Assembly (NCBI RefSeq): GCF_008704535.1
Contig: NZ_CP023701.1
Span: 1,736,001-1,800,000 of the forward strand
Direction of reading: 5' to 3'
Length of the DNA: 64,000 nucleotides
Source: Streptomyces subrutilus
Lineage (GTDB): Bacteria; Actinomycetota; Actinomycetes; Streptomycetales; Streptomycetaceae
Shown piece after piece: positions 52,468 to 61,555 of the stretch. Position 1 is the stretch's first letter; each line of letters begins with the position of its first letter. Made by a program: the position numbers and the translations under genes. Below the pieces are notes generated by a model. The model ran no database searches. It saw nothing but the letters and a program-made list of their open reading frames with translations, and was not told the DNA's origin.

Positions 52468-55400
52468 ATGAGACCGTCACGTCGTTCACGCAGTACGAGT
52501 CCGGGGGGGCTCCGTCTACGCCGGACCTCCCGTTCCCTGACCCTTCCCCTGGCCGGGGCCGCCGCCCTCGCCCTCGGCGCCGGCCTCCTCGTGGGGCCGC
52601 CCGCCGCTGCCGACGACGCCCGGGGCCACGGCCCCGCCAACAGCGCCTGGCCCACTCCCGCACCACTGCCGCCCAGCCCGGAATCCCGCGCCATCGACGC
52701 GGCGAAGACCGAGGCCGGGAACAGCGGCAAGTCCGTCGTCATCGACCATCTGACGACGGCGAGTTCGCAGACCTTCGCCAACCCCGGTGGCACCCTCACC
52801 ACGGACACCACACCCGTTCCGCAGCGCGTCAAGGCTCCCTCCGGGACGTGGCAGACCCTCGACGCCACCCTGCGGACCAACCCCGACGGCAGCGTGACGC
52901 CCACGGCCGTCGCCTCCCCGCTGAGCTTCTCGGGTGGCGGCACGGGCCCCATGGCCACCATGACCACGGGCGACGGCAAGAGGTTGGCCCTCAAGGCGCC
53001 CTTCCCCCTGCCCAAGCCCGCTCTCCACGGCGACAGCGCCCTGTACACCACGGTACTGCCCGACGTCGACCTGGAGTTGACCGCGACACCTGTCGGCGGC
53101 TGGCGCCAAGTCCTGATCGTCCGCTCCCCCGAGGCCGCGGCGAGCCCCGCCGTCAGGAGCCTCCGTCTCGGCATCGAAGCCGATGGACTGTCGGTCACCG
53201 CAGACGGCGCCGGTAACCTCACCGCCACCGACGACCGGGGCAGGACCCGCTTCTCCGCTCCCACCCCCCTGATGTGGGATTCCGCTGCGCCCCCGGCCAC
53301 CGCGGCAGCCGTCCCGTCCCGGCAGGCGCGCTCCCTGGCCACCCAGTCCGCCCCGGCCGACGGCGAAGAGCCCGTGCGTTCCAGCACCGACGGTCCCGGC
53401 CAAGGCGCGGTGGTGAAGCAGATCCGCACGACCGTCGACGCCCAGGCCATCCACCTCGTGCCCGATGCGGCCCTCCTGGGGCAGGGCACCGGGCCCTGGT
53501 ACATCGACCCGGGCATCAACCCGACCATCGACAACGCCAACCAGGCCTGGGCCCAGGTTCAAGAGGCCTACCCCGACACCAACGAGTTCAACGGCACCCA
53601 GTACGGGCAGGACAAGCCCGCCACCGGCTACTGCGGCTACAACGTCGGCAACCCGCCGTGCGAGGGCATCGGCCGGACCCGTGCCTACTTCCAGATCGGG
53701 GTCGACTCCAGGCTGTACTACAGCGAGATCATCAACGCGACCTTCCACGCGACCGTGATCTCCTCGTCCAGCCCGAGCACACCCACCCCGATGGGCTTGT
53801 ACTCCACGACCGCGATCGGCAATCCGACCAAGTGGAACCAGCAGCCGTGTGACAAGAATTCACGGATGGGCGGCTGCACCAAGATCGGCCACGCGAACAT
53901 CTCCGGGACCGGCGGCATAGCCTTCGACGTGAAGGACCTGTTCAAGACCGCCGTCCGGTACCAGTGGCCCACCCTCACCGTCGGCCTCGCACCCGATGAC
54001 GAAAACAACAAGTACTACCGCCAGCGGTTCAACAACACCCCGCACATCGTGGTGGAGTACGGCATCACCCCCACCGTCTGGTGGCCGCGTGCCAGCCCGA
54101 CCCCCGGCTTCGCCGGCACCGGCGCCTACGCCGACTGCCGCACCCCCGGCACCGCGAACCCCTGGGACAACCCAGGCTGGATCGGAGCCAACAACAACAT
54201 CACCCTGAGCACGAACACCTACTCGGCCACCGGGCTCCAGCTCTGGACGGCCTTCCAGTACTGGGACGACGACAACGGCGGCCAGAGCGCTTACGCCGAG
54301 ACCGGGTGGAACAGCAGCCACGGCACCGTCAGCGTCGACATCGGGCCGCTGACAGACGGACACCAGTACGGCTGGATGGCCCGCAACACCGACGGCACGC
54401 TCACCAGCGCCAACACCGACATGTGTTTCTTCCGGGTCGACCGCACTCCACCGACCGCCGTCGTCACGTCCACCGACTTCCCCGCCTCCGACACCATCGG
54501 CGCCCGCCCCAAGCTCGCCGGCCAGGAGGGCACCTTCACTCTCAGCGGCACCGACCCCACCCCCCTCGGTGGCGGCCGCACCTCGGGCCTGGCCTGCGCA
54601 CGGTGGACCACCGACCCCGTCAAGGCGGCGGCCACGGGCTGGAAGTGCACCGACACCGAGCCCGGCATCACCCGTCTGACCGACGGCAAGGGCACCGTCA
54701 AGATCACTCCCCGGACCTGGGGCACCAACTTCGTCTACCTGCAGACCCAGGACAATGCGGGCAACATGTCCCAGCCCGCCGTCTACAGCTATTACGCGCC
54801 CTCCAACCCGGATGCCGGCAAGCCCGTCTTCGGTGACGTGGACGGCGACCACACGCCCGACATCCTGCTCCCCGACAGCGCCGGCAACCTCCGCAAGATC
54901 TCGGCCGGCTCGGATCCTTACGCCGCGCCCGCGGCCAAGGCCCAGGCCGCACCCGGTTACAGCGCCGACTGGAACGCCGTCCAGACCACGCACCGGGGCA
55001 GCCCGGGCGACAAGCTCGTCGACGACCTCTACGCACACCAGGCGGACCACCCGAAGCTCTACCTGTACGCCAACGACAACCGAGGCGCGTTCGACACGAA
55101 GGCCCCCGAGCCGATCACCAAGCCGGGAACCTGCCTCAACGCGACCTTCGCCGTGATCAACTGCACCGATCACGGCTACACGACCGATTGGTCCAAGGTC
55201 ACCCGGATCGCCGCCTACGGTTCGGTCACGGGGGACGGCAACGGACCCAACGCGGACGCGCTGCCCAGAACCTCCCTGCTGTTCGTCGAGAACGGCCGCC
55301 TGTGGCTCAGCCTCGCCGGCACCGCCGGCCAGCTGTCGAAGAACGCGATTCTGCTCTCGGGCAACGACACCGCGTGGGGCGGCTACGAGCTGATCACGCC

Positions 55401-56832
55401 CGGACGCGCCCAGGGCACCGACTTCCCCACCCTGCTGGCCCGGTCCAAGACCGACGGCTCGGTGCGCGCCTTCTCCGTCCAGGGCGCCGCGCAGGCACCG
55501 GTCCTCACCGGATTCGCCAACCCCGCGTCCGGACCGGTCATCGGCACGGTGGACCCCAAGGTCTACCCCCTCGCCGGTTCGGACGGCGACCTCGACGGCG
55601 ACCGCATCCCCGATCTGTGGGCACTGGACACCAAGCAGCAGCTCGTCGCCTTCAACGGAACCGGTGTCGCCCCCAAGGACAATGTCCTCTACCCCACCCT
55701 CAGCGGCATCGGCACGACTCCCCTCACCCTGGGCAATCTGAACACTCCCAAGGCCCAATGGATCCTCGCCGGTCAAAGCGGTGGAAAGACACCGGACGCC
55801 GTAGGCGCCGGCGCTGCCAAGCCGTTGGGCACCACTCCGGGCACCGTCACCGGCGTCACGTTCCCCGAGGAGGTCATCGGCGGCCGACCTGCCCGCCACG
55901 CCGCCTTCACCCGGGGATCCGCGATCGCCATGCCCGCTCCGGTGATCGACACCCGCAAGAGCTTCACCATCAGCACCATGGCCAAGGCCACCAAGGCGGG
56001 CGGAGTCGTTCTCAGCCAGGACCTGAGCCGCAACAGTTCTCTGCTCCTGTACCCCGACCACAACAGGAACACCTGGCACTTCGCCCTGGCCAACGGTGAC
56101 ACGGGCTCGTGGCCGTACGACGACACCAACGAGTCGAACAGCACCGCGAACCTCGCCCTTGGCACCTGGACCCAGCTCACCGCCGTCTACGACCACACCA
56201 CCGGCCTGATGCGCCTGTACGTCAACGGCGTCCTCGCTTCCACCGGACACCACGACGCGGCCACCAGCCCGGCCCCCGTCGGACCCTTCGCTCTGGGCCG
56301 CTTCAAATCGGACGGCGCCTACGCCGACTCGCCCTTCGAGGGCGGGATCAGCAACCTGGCGGTGTACCCCTACGCCGCCTCTGTCGCGGCCCCCGGCGCC
56401 ACCGGGCCCCTCGCTCTGACCGCCGCGGCCACCCACTGCGTCGACAACGACTACGGGCGCTCCGACGACGGCAACAAGATCCAGATCACCGGTTGCAACG
56501 GCAGTGCGGCCCAGCAGTTCCAGATCCGCAACGACGGCACCGTCCAGATCCAGGGCAAGTGCATCGGCGCAGCGGGGGCCGGTACCGCGAACGGCACGCT
56601 GATAGAACTCCGGACCTGCGCCGACGTCCCCAGCCAGAAGTTCCTGCCGCGCGCCAACGGCGCGCTCTTCAACCCCGTCTCGGGCCGCTGTCTCGACCTC
56701 GGTGGCTTCAACACCACGCCCGGCACTCAGCTCGGACTCTACGACTGCAACCCGAGCAACGCCCAGCGCTGGACCATCCCCACACTCGGGACGGCCCGGC
56801 TCCCCCTCCCCAGCCCCGTCCCCATCATCTGA
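52468..56832 (+). CDS. Large secreted protein with LamG-type and ricin B-lectin domains
   Basis: The product is 1454 residues from ATG 52468, chosen for GAGGAC 8 bases upstream; a GTG at 52420 would add 16 residues. A basic N-terminus and hydrophobic core near residues 25-45 form a signal peptide. The middle resembles N-terminal portions of RHS partner proteins (RAKAPSGTW-type wall domain). Parts near 790-960 have VCBS/FG-GAP-like DGDHTPDILLPD and DGDLDGDRIPDLWALD calcium-binding strings. A LamG/concanavalin-like domain lies near 1130-1300 (SRNSSLLLYPDHNRNTWHFAL, LYVNGVLASTGHHD). A ricin B trefoil closes the protein (HCVDNDYGRSDDGNKIQI, GRCLDLGG). It diverges from the toxin gene and probably forms a surface or secreted partner; enzymatic activity is not evident. 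Confidence 0.87.
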   Translation: MRPSRRSRSTSPGGLRLRRTSRSLTLPLAGAAALALGAGLLVGPPAAADDARGHGPANSAWPTPAPLPPSPESRAIDAAKTEAGNSGKSVVIDHLTTASSQTFANPGGTLTTDTTPVPQRVKAPSGTWQTLDATLRTNPDGSVTPTAVASPLSFSGGGTGPMATMTTGDGKRLALKAPFPLPKPALHGDSALYTTVLPDVDLELTATPVGGWRQVLIVRSPEAAASPAVRSLRLGIEADGLSVTADGAGNLTATDDRGRTRFSAPTPLMWDSAAPPATAAAVPSRQARSLATQSAPADGEEPVRSSTDGPGQGAVVKQIRTTVDAQAIHLVPDAALLGQGTGPWYIDPGINPTIDNANQAWAQVQEAYPDTNEFNGTQYGQDKPATGYCGYNVGNPPCEGIGRTRAYFQIGVDSRLYYSEIINATFHATVISSSSPSTPTPMGLYSTTAIGNPTKWNQQPCDKNSRMGGCTKIGHANISGTGGIAFDVKDLFKTAVRYQWPTLTVGLAPDDENNKYYRQRFNNTPHIVVEYGITPTVWWPRASPTPGFAGTGAYADCRTPGTANPWDNPGWIGANNNITLSTNTYSATGLQLWTAFQYWDDDNGGQSAYAETGWNSSHGTVSVDIGPLTDGHQYGWMARNTDGTLTSANTDMCFFRVDRTPPTAVVTSTDFPASDTIGARPKLAGQEGTFTLSGTDPTPLGGGRTSGLACARWTTDPVKAAATGWKCTDTEPGITRLTDGKGTVKITPRTWGTNFVYLQTQDNAGNMSQPAVYSYYAPSNPDAGKPVFGDVDGDHTPDILLPDSAGNLRKISAGSDPYAAPAAKAQAAPGYSADWNAVQTTHRGSPGDKLVDDLYAHQADHPKLYLYANDNRGAFDTKAPEPITKPGTCLNATFAVINCTDHGYTTDWSKVTRIAAYGSVTGDGNGPNADALPRTSLLFVENGRLWLSLAGTAGQLSKNAILLSGNDTAWGGYELITPGRAQGTDFPTLLARSKTDGSVRAFSVQGAAQAPVLTGFANPASGPVIGTVDPKVYPLAGSDGDLDGDRIPDLWALDTKQQLVAFNGTGVAPKDNVLYPTLSGIGTTPLTLGNLNTPKAQWILAGQSGGKTPDAVGAGAAKPLGTTPGTVTGVTFPEEVIGGRPARHAAFTRGSAIAMPAPVIDTRKSFTISTMAKATKAGGVVLSQDLSRNSSLLLYPDHNRNTWHFALANGDTGSWPYDDTNESNSTANLALGTWTQLTAVYDHTTGLMRLYVNGVLASTGHHDAATSPAPVGPFALGRFKSDGAYADSPFEGGISNLAVYPYAASVAAPGATGPLALTAAATHCVDNDYGRSDDGNKIQITGCNGSAAQQFQIRNDGTVQIQGKCIGAAGAGTANGTLIELRTCADVPSQKFLPRANGALFNPVSGRCLDLGGFNTTPGTQLGLYDCNPSNAQRWTIPTLGTARLPLPSPVPII

Positions 56833-56852
56833 CCCCACCGCATCACCGCACG

Positions 56853-56884
56853 CGGGCCGCTTCCCGGTATCGGGAGGCGGCCCG
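56853..56884 (+). terminator. Hairpin terminator after the lectin protein gene
   Basis: CGGGCCGCTTCCCG (56853-56866) pairs with 56871-56884 with one wobble pair and a 4-base loop (GTAT), starting 21 bases after the stop. Confidence 0.65.
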
Positions 56885-56995
56885 TCGCGTTGCGGGGCGC
56901 GCCCGCCGGGGCCGGCCGCTCCGGCCTGTCCGGCGGCCGGGGGGCCGGCCCGGATATCCTGCCTCGTCCCGAACAGGCCAGGGAGGCCCCGCAGC

Positions 56996-57538
56996 ATGAG
57001 CAGCAGCACGACGTCCTTTCCCGACCGGATCGAGCTCGCCGGGGAGGGACTCGTCCTGCGCGACTGGACGGAGGCGGACCTCGGCGCGATGCCGGAGCTG
57101 TTCGACCACCCGGACATCGCGTACTGGACGCCGATCGCCTCGCCCTTCGACGCGGCGGCCGCCCGTGCCCGGCTGGAGCGGGCCCGGCGGTTGCGGGCGG
57201 AGGGGACGGCCGTCCTGCTGGCCATCACCGTCGACGGCGGAGCCCCGCTGGGCGAGGTGATGCTGCGCCGCGCCCCCGAGGGCACCGAGCTCGGCTACGC
57301 GGTGGGACCGGCCCACCGCGGGCAGGGGCTGGCGGCCCGCGCGGTGCGGGTGATGGCCGCGTACGCCCGCGACCGGCTCGGCGCGGAGCGGGTGATCCTG
57401 GAGCTGGAGGCGGAGAACGCGTCCAGCGTCGCGGTGGCGGTCGCGGCGGGCTTCGCCCTGCTCGACGTGCCCTTGATCACCGGCGAGGAGAAGGGGCGGG
57501 CCTACGCCCTGCAGACCTGGGGCCGCGAGCTGTCCTGA
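56996..57538 (+). CDS. GNAT-family N-acetyltransferase (RimJ/RimL-like)
   Basis: The product is 180 residues. ATG 56996 has GGGAGG 8 bases upstream. GNAT motif A is EGTELGYAVGPAHRGQGLAARAVRVMAAYA, with the RGQGLA pyrophosphate loop for acetyl-CoA; motif B follows with LELEAENASSVAVAVAAGFALLD. The N-terminal LVLRDWTEADLGAM strand-helix pair is typical of the RimJ/RimL group (protein N-terminal or small-amine acetylation). It is a single gene between a terminator and a repeat-rich gap. Substrate unknown. Confidence 0.87.
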   Translation: MSSSTTSFPDRIELAGEGLVLRDWTEADLGAMPELFDHPDIAYWTPIASPFDAAAARARLERARRLRAEGTAVLLAITVDGGAPLGEVMLRRAPEGTELGYAVGPAHRGQGLAARAVRVMAAYARDRLGAERVILELEAENASSVAVAVAAGFALLDVPLITGEEKGRAYALQTWGRELS

Positions 57539-57643
57539 CCCCGCCGCTCCCCTGTCCCGCGGTTCCCCGGCCCCGCGCCCCCGTCGCCCCCGTCACCCCG
57601 TCGCCTCCGTACCCCGTCGCCCCGGCCCGCCCCGCGCGCCGGG

Positions 57644-57681
57644 GCGTGCGCGTGCGCGGCCGGGCGCGTGCGCGTGCGCGG
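57644..57681. repeat. Two copies of a GCGTGCGCGTGCGCGG block
   Basis: Identical 16-base blocks at 57644-57659 and 57666-57681 with alternating purine-pyrimidine order, which could favour left-handed DNA. They sit in the 240-base gap before the ion channel gene, in which I see no other gene. Confidence 0.45.
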
Positions 57682-57778
57682 GCCCGGGGTGAAACCGGAT
57701 CGGCCGTGCTGCGTTAGAAGGTCGGACCGCGCGCCCTCCGGGCGCCGACCAGCGGTGTCGACGAGTACGAGGAGCGAG

Positions 57779-58696
57779 ATGGCACATCCGATGCCGGCCG
57801 GGCACGGCCGGGCGAAGCTGGCGGCCCGTTGCCGGGCGGCCGCGGAGGCGCCGGCCTTCGGCATGGCCGTCTTCTGCGTGATCCTGCTGAACGCGGTGCT
57901 GATGGGGGCGGAGACCTACAGCGGGCTCGCCGAAGAGTACCGGCAGGTGCTGCAGGCGGCGGAGGACGGCTGCCTCGTCCTGTTCACGCTGGAGATGCTG
58001 GTGCGCCTGGGCGCCTGCGCGGACCAGCCGAAAGCATTCTTCCGCGACCCGTGGAACGTCTTCGACCTCGTCGTCGTCGCCTCCGCCTTCGTCCCGCTGG
58101 TGCGCGAGAACACCACCCTGCTGCGGCTGCTGCGGCTGGCCCGCGTCCTGCGCACCGCGCGCTTCCTGCCCCATCTGCGCATCCTGCTGGTAGCGGTGGG
58201 CCGCAGCCTGCCCGGTACCGCCAGCTTCCTGTTCGTCGGGGCGCTCGTGCTGTACGTGTACGCCATGGTCGGCTGGGTGTGCTTCGCCGACGCCGACCCG
58301 CAGCACTACGGGTCGGTGGGCCGCGCCGCACTCACCCTGTTCCTGCTGACCACCCTGGACGGGCTGACCGATGCCGTCCGCGCGGGGCTGCAGATCTCCC
58401 GCCTCAGCATCATCTACTACGCCTCGTACGCGCTGCTCGCCTCGTTCGTCCTGGTCAACGTCCTCATCGGGGTGGTGCTCAACTCCCTCGACGAGGCCCG
58501 CGAGATGGAGAAGGAGGCCTCCCGGGCGCAGCCGGACCCGGGGCGGGACGGGCCGGACGCGGCCGACGGCGATCTGCGCGACCGGATCGCCACGGCCCGG
58601 CGCGCGCTGGACGAGATCGAGGCGGGTCTCGGCGCCGCGCCGCAGGCGGCCCGTCCCCCGGCCCGGCAGCTGGAGGCCTCGCACACCGGCGGCTGA
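57779..58696 (+). CDS. Single-domain voltage-gated cation channel (NaChBac-like)
   Basis: The product is 305 residues from ATG 57779 with GAGGAGCGAG directly upstream. Six helices are seen. S1 starts at about residue 25 (FGMAVFCVILLNAVLMG). S4 has repeated Arg every third residue (LLRLLRLARVLRTARFLPHLRILL), the voltage sensor. S5 is near SFLFVGALVLYVYAMVGW, the pore loop is LFLLTTLDGLTDAV, and S6 is SYALLASFVLVNVLIGVVLNSL. The C-terminal about 80 residues are acidic then helical (IATARRALDEIEAGL), probably a tetramerising coiled coil. The pore string TLDGLTD differs from TLESWAS of NaChBac: the Trp is absent and Gly replaces Ser, so ion selectivity may differ. Confidence 0.85.
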   Translation: MAHPMPAGHGRAKLAARCRAAAEAPAFGMAVFCVILLNAVLMGAETYSGLAEEYRQVLQAAEDGCLVLFTLEMLVRLGACADQPKAFFRDPWNVFDLVVVASAFVPLVRENTTLLRLLRLARVLRTARFLPHLRILLVAVGRSLPGTASFLFVGALVLYVYAMVGWVCFADADPQHYGSVGRAALTLFLLTTLDGLTDAVRAGLQISRLSIIYYASYALLASFVLVNVLIGVVLNSLDEAREMEKEASRAQPDPGRDGPDAADGDLRDRIATARRALDEIEAGLGAAPQAARPPARQLEASHTGG

Positions 58697-58747
58697 GCCG
58701 GCGGCCGACCCGGGAGGCCGAGCCCGGGGCCGGCCCGGGGCGGGCGG

Positions 58748-59824
58748 TCAGCCGGCCCGGGCCGCGACCGGGGTGAGCGCGGCGTACTCCAGGGGGGCGG
58801 AGGGGTCGATGGTCATCTCGGGCGGGCCCGGTTCGGCGCCCGCGCGCACCAGCAGGTCCCCGACGGCGGCGATCATCGCGCCGTTGTCGGTGCACAGGGT
58901 CATCGGGGGCACCCGCAGTTCGATGCCGGCAGAGGCGCAGCGGCGCTCGGCGAGGGCCCGTACCCGGGAGTTGGCCGCGACGCCGCCGACGACCACCAGG
59001 GTCCGCACCCCGTGCGCCGTGCAGGCCGCGACCGCCTTGCGGGTCAGCACGTCGGCCACCGCCTCCTGGAGGGAGGCCGCGCCGTCGGCGACCGGCGGCT
59101 CCCCGCCGCGCAGCCGGTGCCCCTCGGCCCAGCGGGCGGCCGCGGTCTTGAGCCCGGAGAAGGAGAAGGAGTACGCGTACGGGTCGTCCGCGCGCGGTCC
59201 GCCGGTGAGCGGGCGGGGGAAGGCGACGGCCTCGGGGTTGCCGCCCCGCGCGGCGCGGTCGATGGCCGGACCGCCCGGGTAGGGCAGGCCCAGGACGCGG
59301 GCCACCTTGTCGAAGCACTCCCCGGCCGCGTCGTCCAGGGTGTCCCCGAGGTGCAGGATCGGCTCGCGCACGAGGTCGCGGACGAGCAGCAGCGAGGTGT
59401 GTCCGCCGGAGACGACGAGCACCATGCAGGGCTCGGGTAGCGGGCCGTGCTCCAGGGTGTCGGCGGCGACGTGGCCGGCCAGGTGGTGGACTCCGTAGAG
59501 CGGCAGGCCGAGGGCGTAGGCGAGGGTCTTGGCTCCGGCCAGTCCGACCTGGAGCGCGCCGGAGAGGCCGGGGCCGGTAGTGACGGCGACGGCGTCGAGT
59601 TGGGAGGCCTTCAGCCCGGCCTGGTCGAGCGCCTGGCGGACGACCGGGTTGAAGGCGTGCAGGTGGGCGCGGGCGGCGATCTCCGGGACGACCCCGCCGA
59701 AGCGGGCGTGCTCGTCCATGCTGGAGGCGACGACGTGCGCGAGGAGCTTCCCGTCGCGGACGATGCCCGCGCCGGTCTCGTCGCAGGACGACTCGATCCC
59801 GAGCACCACCGGAGATCCCGACAC
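58748..59824 (-). CDS. tsaD: tRNA N6-threonylcarbamoyladenosine synthase TsaD
   Basis: The product is 358 residues from GTG 59824. [15 protein letters not shown] opens the ASKHA fold. VHHLAGHV carries the two metal-binding His residues. [32 protein letters not shown] and [19 protein letters not shown] are nucleotide-binding segments. It transfers the threonylcarbamoyl group to A37 of ANN-decoding tRNAs with TsaB and TsaE. Length and motifs are standard. The usual neighbour rimI/tsaB genes are not visible downstream here. A perfect 11-bp inverted repeat lies 14 bases upstream of the start. Confidence 0.96.
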   Translation of the reverse strand: MSGSPVVLGIESSCDETGAGIVRDGKLLAHVVASSMDEHARFGGVVPEIAARAHLHAFNPVVRQALDQAGLKASQLDAVAVTTGPGLSGALQVGLAGAKTLAYALGLPLYGVHHLAGHVAADTLEHGPLPEPCMVLVVSGGHTSLLLVRDLVREPILHLGDTLDDAAGECFDKVARVLGLPYPGGPAIDRAARGGNPEAVAFPRPLTGGPRADDPYAYSFSFSGLKTAAARWAEGHRLRGGEPPVADGAASLQEAVADVLTRKAVAACTAHGVRTLVVVGGVAANSRVRALAERRCASAGIELRVPPMTLCTDNGAMIAAVGDLLVRAGAEPGPPEMTIDPSAPLEYAALTPVAARAG

Positions 59825-59837
59825 GACTACCCCGACT

Positions 59838-59862
59838 CTTGTTGCGAATGGTTCGCAACAAG
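59838..59862. promoter_or_regulatory. Perfect 11-bp inverted repeat upstream of tsaD
   Basis: CTTGTTGCGAA at 59838-59848, TGG, then TTCGCAACAAG at 59852-59862. Centred 26 bases before the tsaD GTG, it is shaped like an operator of a Fur-family or other dimeric regulator, or could terminate the remnant gene upstream. No T run follows. Confidence 0.45.
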
Positions 59863-59863
59863 G

Positions 59864-60219
59864 CTACTCGCCGCGGGGCACCACCGTTCCCAGCACCTGG
59901 GGCAGCGGGTACCGGTCGGCCGAGACGATGGTGGCGTGGCGCCGGGCGAGCAGGGCCGGGCGCTCGCGCGCCCTGCGCCTCGGTCGGCCGGACGGCGTCG
60001 ATGGCGGGGGCCACGTTGTGGGCGTCGGTGGCGATCAGCAGGTAGTGGTTGCGGTCGTACCAGCCGGTGTCGATCGAGCCGCCCGCGTACGCGCTCGCGT
60101 CCCCGTCGAAGACGACGAACCAGGGGCGCAGGGAGGCGTCGGCGTACCGGGCGCGCGGGTCGCCGGCCTCGGCGCGGTGCACGGCGGGGAAGGCGGCGGC
60201 CAGGTCGAGCCGGCGTAGG
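59864..60219 (-). pseudogene. Frameshifted remnant of an unrecognised protein
   Basis: Read on the minus strand, one frame gives LRRLDLAAAFPAVHRAEAGD, then SLRPWFVVFDGDASAYAGGSIDTGWYDRNHYLLIATDAHNVAPAIDAVRPTEAQ. From about 59963-59976 a second frame continues ERPALLARRHATIVSADRYPLPQVLGTVVPRGE and a TAG at 59866-59864. The two halves read like one protein interrupted by a single-base indel in a CGCG-rich run. No start codon with a ribosome site is visible upstream, where two 22-bp repeats occur. It could be a sequencing error or true decay. I do not recognise the family. Confidence 0.5.
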
Positions 60220-60227
60220 CGAGTCGG

Positions 60228-60272
60228 GTGACGCGGGGAAGGACGGCGGAGTGACGCGGGGAAGGACGGCGG
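60228..60272. repeat. Two identical 22-bp direct repeats
   Basis: GTGACGCGGGGAAGGACGGC followed by GG occurs at 60228-60249 and again at 60251-60272, with one intervening A. A partial third copy (GTGACC) follows. It flanks the 5' end of the frameshifted remnant and lies about 160 bases before the protease gene. Confidence 0.7.
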
Positions 60273-60349
60273 GTGACCGGCCGGAGGCTGTGAGAACGGA
60301 CACGTGCCGCGCACGGAACCGGGGCGACCGCTCCCCCATCGAACGGAAA

Positions 60350-60392
60350 GTCGGACAGAGTGTCGGACACGATGTCGGACGACACGTCGGAC
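60350..60392. repeat. Four GTCGGAC motifs with exact 12-bp spacing
   Basis: GTCGGAC starts at 60350, 60362, 60374 and 60386, separated by five variable bases. If translated as part of an extended protease N-terminus, it would be a Ser-Asp-x-x repeat. As DNA, it could be a direct-repeat operator array before ATG 60435. Confidence 0.6.
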
Positions 60393-60434
60393 CCCCTGCC
60401 GAGCGGGCGGTCCGCGGGGCGGGCGGGAGTGCAC

Positions 60435-61436
60435 ATGTCGAAGAAGGTCCCGGGGAGGGTCGTGGGAGCCACCCTGCTCACCGCCACCCTCGGCGCGCTG
60501 GTCCTCACCGGGGGCTGGTACGCCTGGGAGCTGCGCGGCATCGCCGCCCACCGCGCGGACGGGGACCCGGCGCTGGGCACCTACCGGCAGGACCCGGAGC
60601 GCGCCGACCGGACGGCCTTCGCCGTCCTGGACGACGTCACCCAGGGCGCCCCGGACCCGTCGCAGGACCGCGGCTCCGCCACGGGCACGGGCGCGGGTGC
60701 GGGCTCGGGCTCGGGAGCGGCCCCGGACTCCGGCGCGGGCGCGGCGGTCGGCGCCACCGCCCTCCGCGACACGGCCGGCCGGCCCTCCGACCCCCTGGTG
60801 GCCCGGCCCGCGCCCGCCGAGCCGTCCGTCGGCGCCCTCTTCTCCCCCGGCGACGACGGCGATCCCGACCACCACTGCTCGGCGGTGGTGGTCCACTCCC
60901 CCGGCGGCGACCTGATCGCCACGGCCGCGCACTGCGTGTACGGCGGAGGCTTCCGGACGAACCTCGCCTTCGCCCCCGGCTACCGCGACGGCGTGGCGCC
61001 GTACGGGGTGTGGGTGCCCACCCGGATCGACGTCGACCCCCGCTGGGCCGAGGACCAGGACCCGGCCCACGACGTCGCCTTCGTCCGGCTGCGCCGGCCC
61101 GGCTACCCGGGGCAGCGGCTGGAGGACCTCACGGGCGCCACGACCATCGGCTTCCGGCCCCGGCTGCCCGCCCCGGCGCGGCTCGTGGGCTACCCCAACA
61201 CCTCCGAACAGCCCCTGGAGTGCAGCAACACCGCCGTCGCGGCCGGCCCGACGCAGCTGCGCCTGGACTGCGCGGACGTACCGAACGGCACCAGCGGCGG
61301 CCCGGTGCTGACCGGCGGGGACACCCTGATCGGGGTGATCGGGGGCCGCGACGGGGGCGGCGACGAACGGACCTCGTACAGCAGCTACTTCGGCGACGGA
61401 GTCGAGGCGCTGTACGAACGGGCCGTCACCCCGTAG
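60435..61436 (+). CDS. Secreted or membrane-tethered trypsin-like serine protease
   Basis: The product is 333 residues from ATG 60435 with GGGAG 7 bases upstream; the frame extends upstream through the 12-bp repeats, where a GTG at 60360 is the alternative. The N-terminus VVGATLLTATLGALVLTGGWYAW (about 8-30) is a signal anchor. A long Gly/Ser/Ala linker follows, then the protease. The triad is His166 in IATAAHCVY, Asp213 in AHDVAFVRL, Ser287 in NGTSGGPVL. Cys pairs are consistent with disulphides (His166-Cys and CSNT/DCAD). It is a V8/chymotrypsin-fold exported protease; the target is unknown. Confidence 0.87.
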   Translation: MSKKVPGRVVGATLLTATLGALVLTGGWYAWELRGIAAHRADGDPALGTYRQDPERADRTAFAVLDDVTQGAPDPSQDRGSATGTGAGAGSGSGAAPDSGAGAAVGATALRDTAGRPSDPLVARPAPAEPSVGALFSPGDDGDPDHHCSAVVVHSPGGDLIATAAHCVYGGGFRTNLAFAPGYRDGVAPYGVWVPTRIDVDPRWAEDQDPAHDVAFVRLRRPGYPGQRLEDLTGATTIGFRPRLPAPARLVGYPNTSEQPLECSNTAVAAGPTQLRLDCADVPNGTSGGPVLTGGDTLIGVIGGRDGGGDERTSYSSYFGDGVEALYERAVTP

Positions 61437-61483
61437 CCCCGACCCGGCAGGATCCGTTCACCCCGGGGCGGCCCGACGGGCGA

Positions 61484-61511
61484 GGTCCGACGGACACCGG
61501 CCGGTCGGACC
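61484..61511. terminator. Inverted repeat between convergent genes
   Basis: GGTCCGAC at 61484-61491 and GTCGGACC at 61504-61511 form an 8-bp stem with a 12-base loop, in the 119-base gap between the protease and the FAD monooxygenase. A terminator role is plausible for the protease gene. Confidence 0.35.
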
Positions 61512-61555
61512 CGGGAGCCGGTCGCGCCGCGGTCGCGCAGATCACCCGGCGCGGC

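Noticed and set aside
58697..58747. GC-rich repeats between the ion channel and tsaD as a terminator
   Set aside because: Repeats of GCCGGCCCGG exist but pair ambiguously; no clean stem, so not called.
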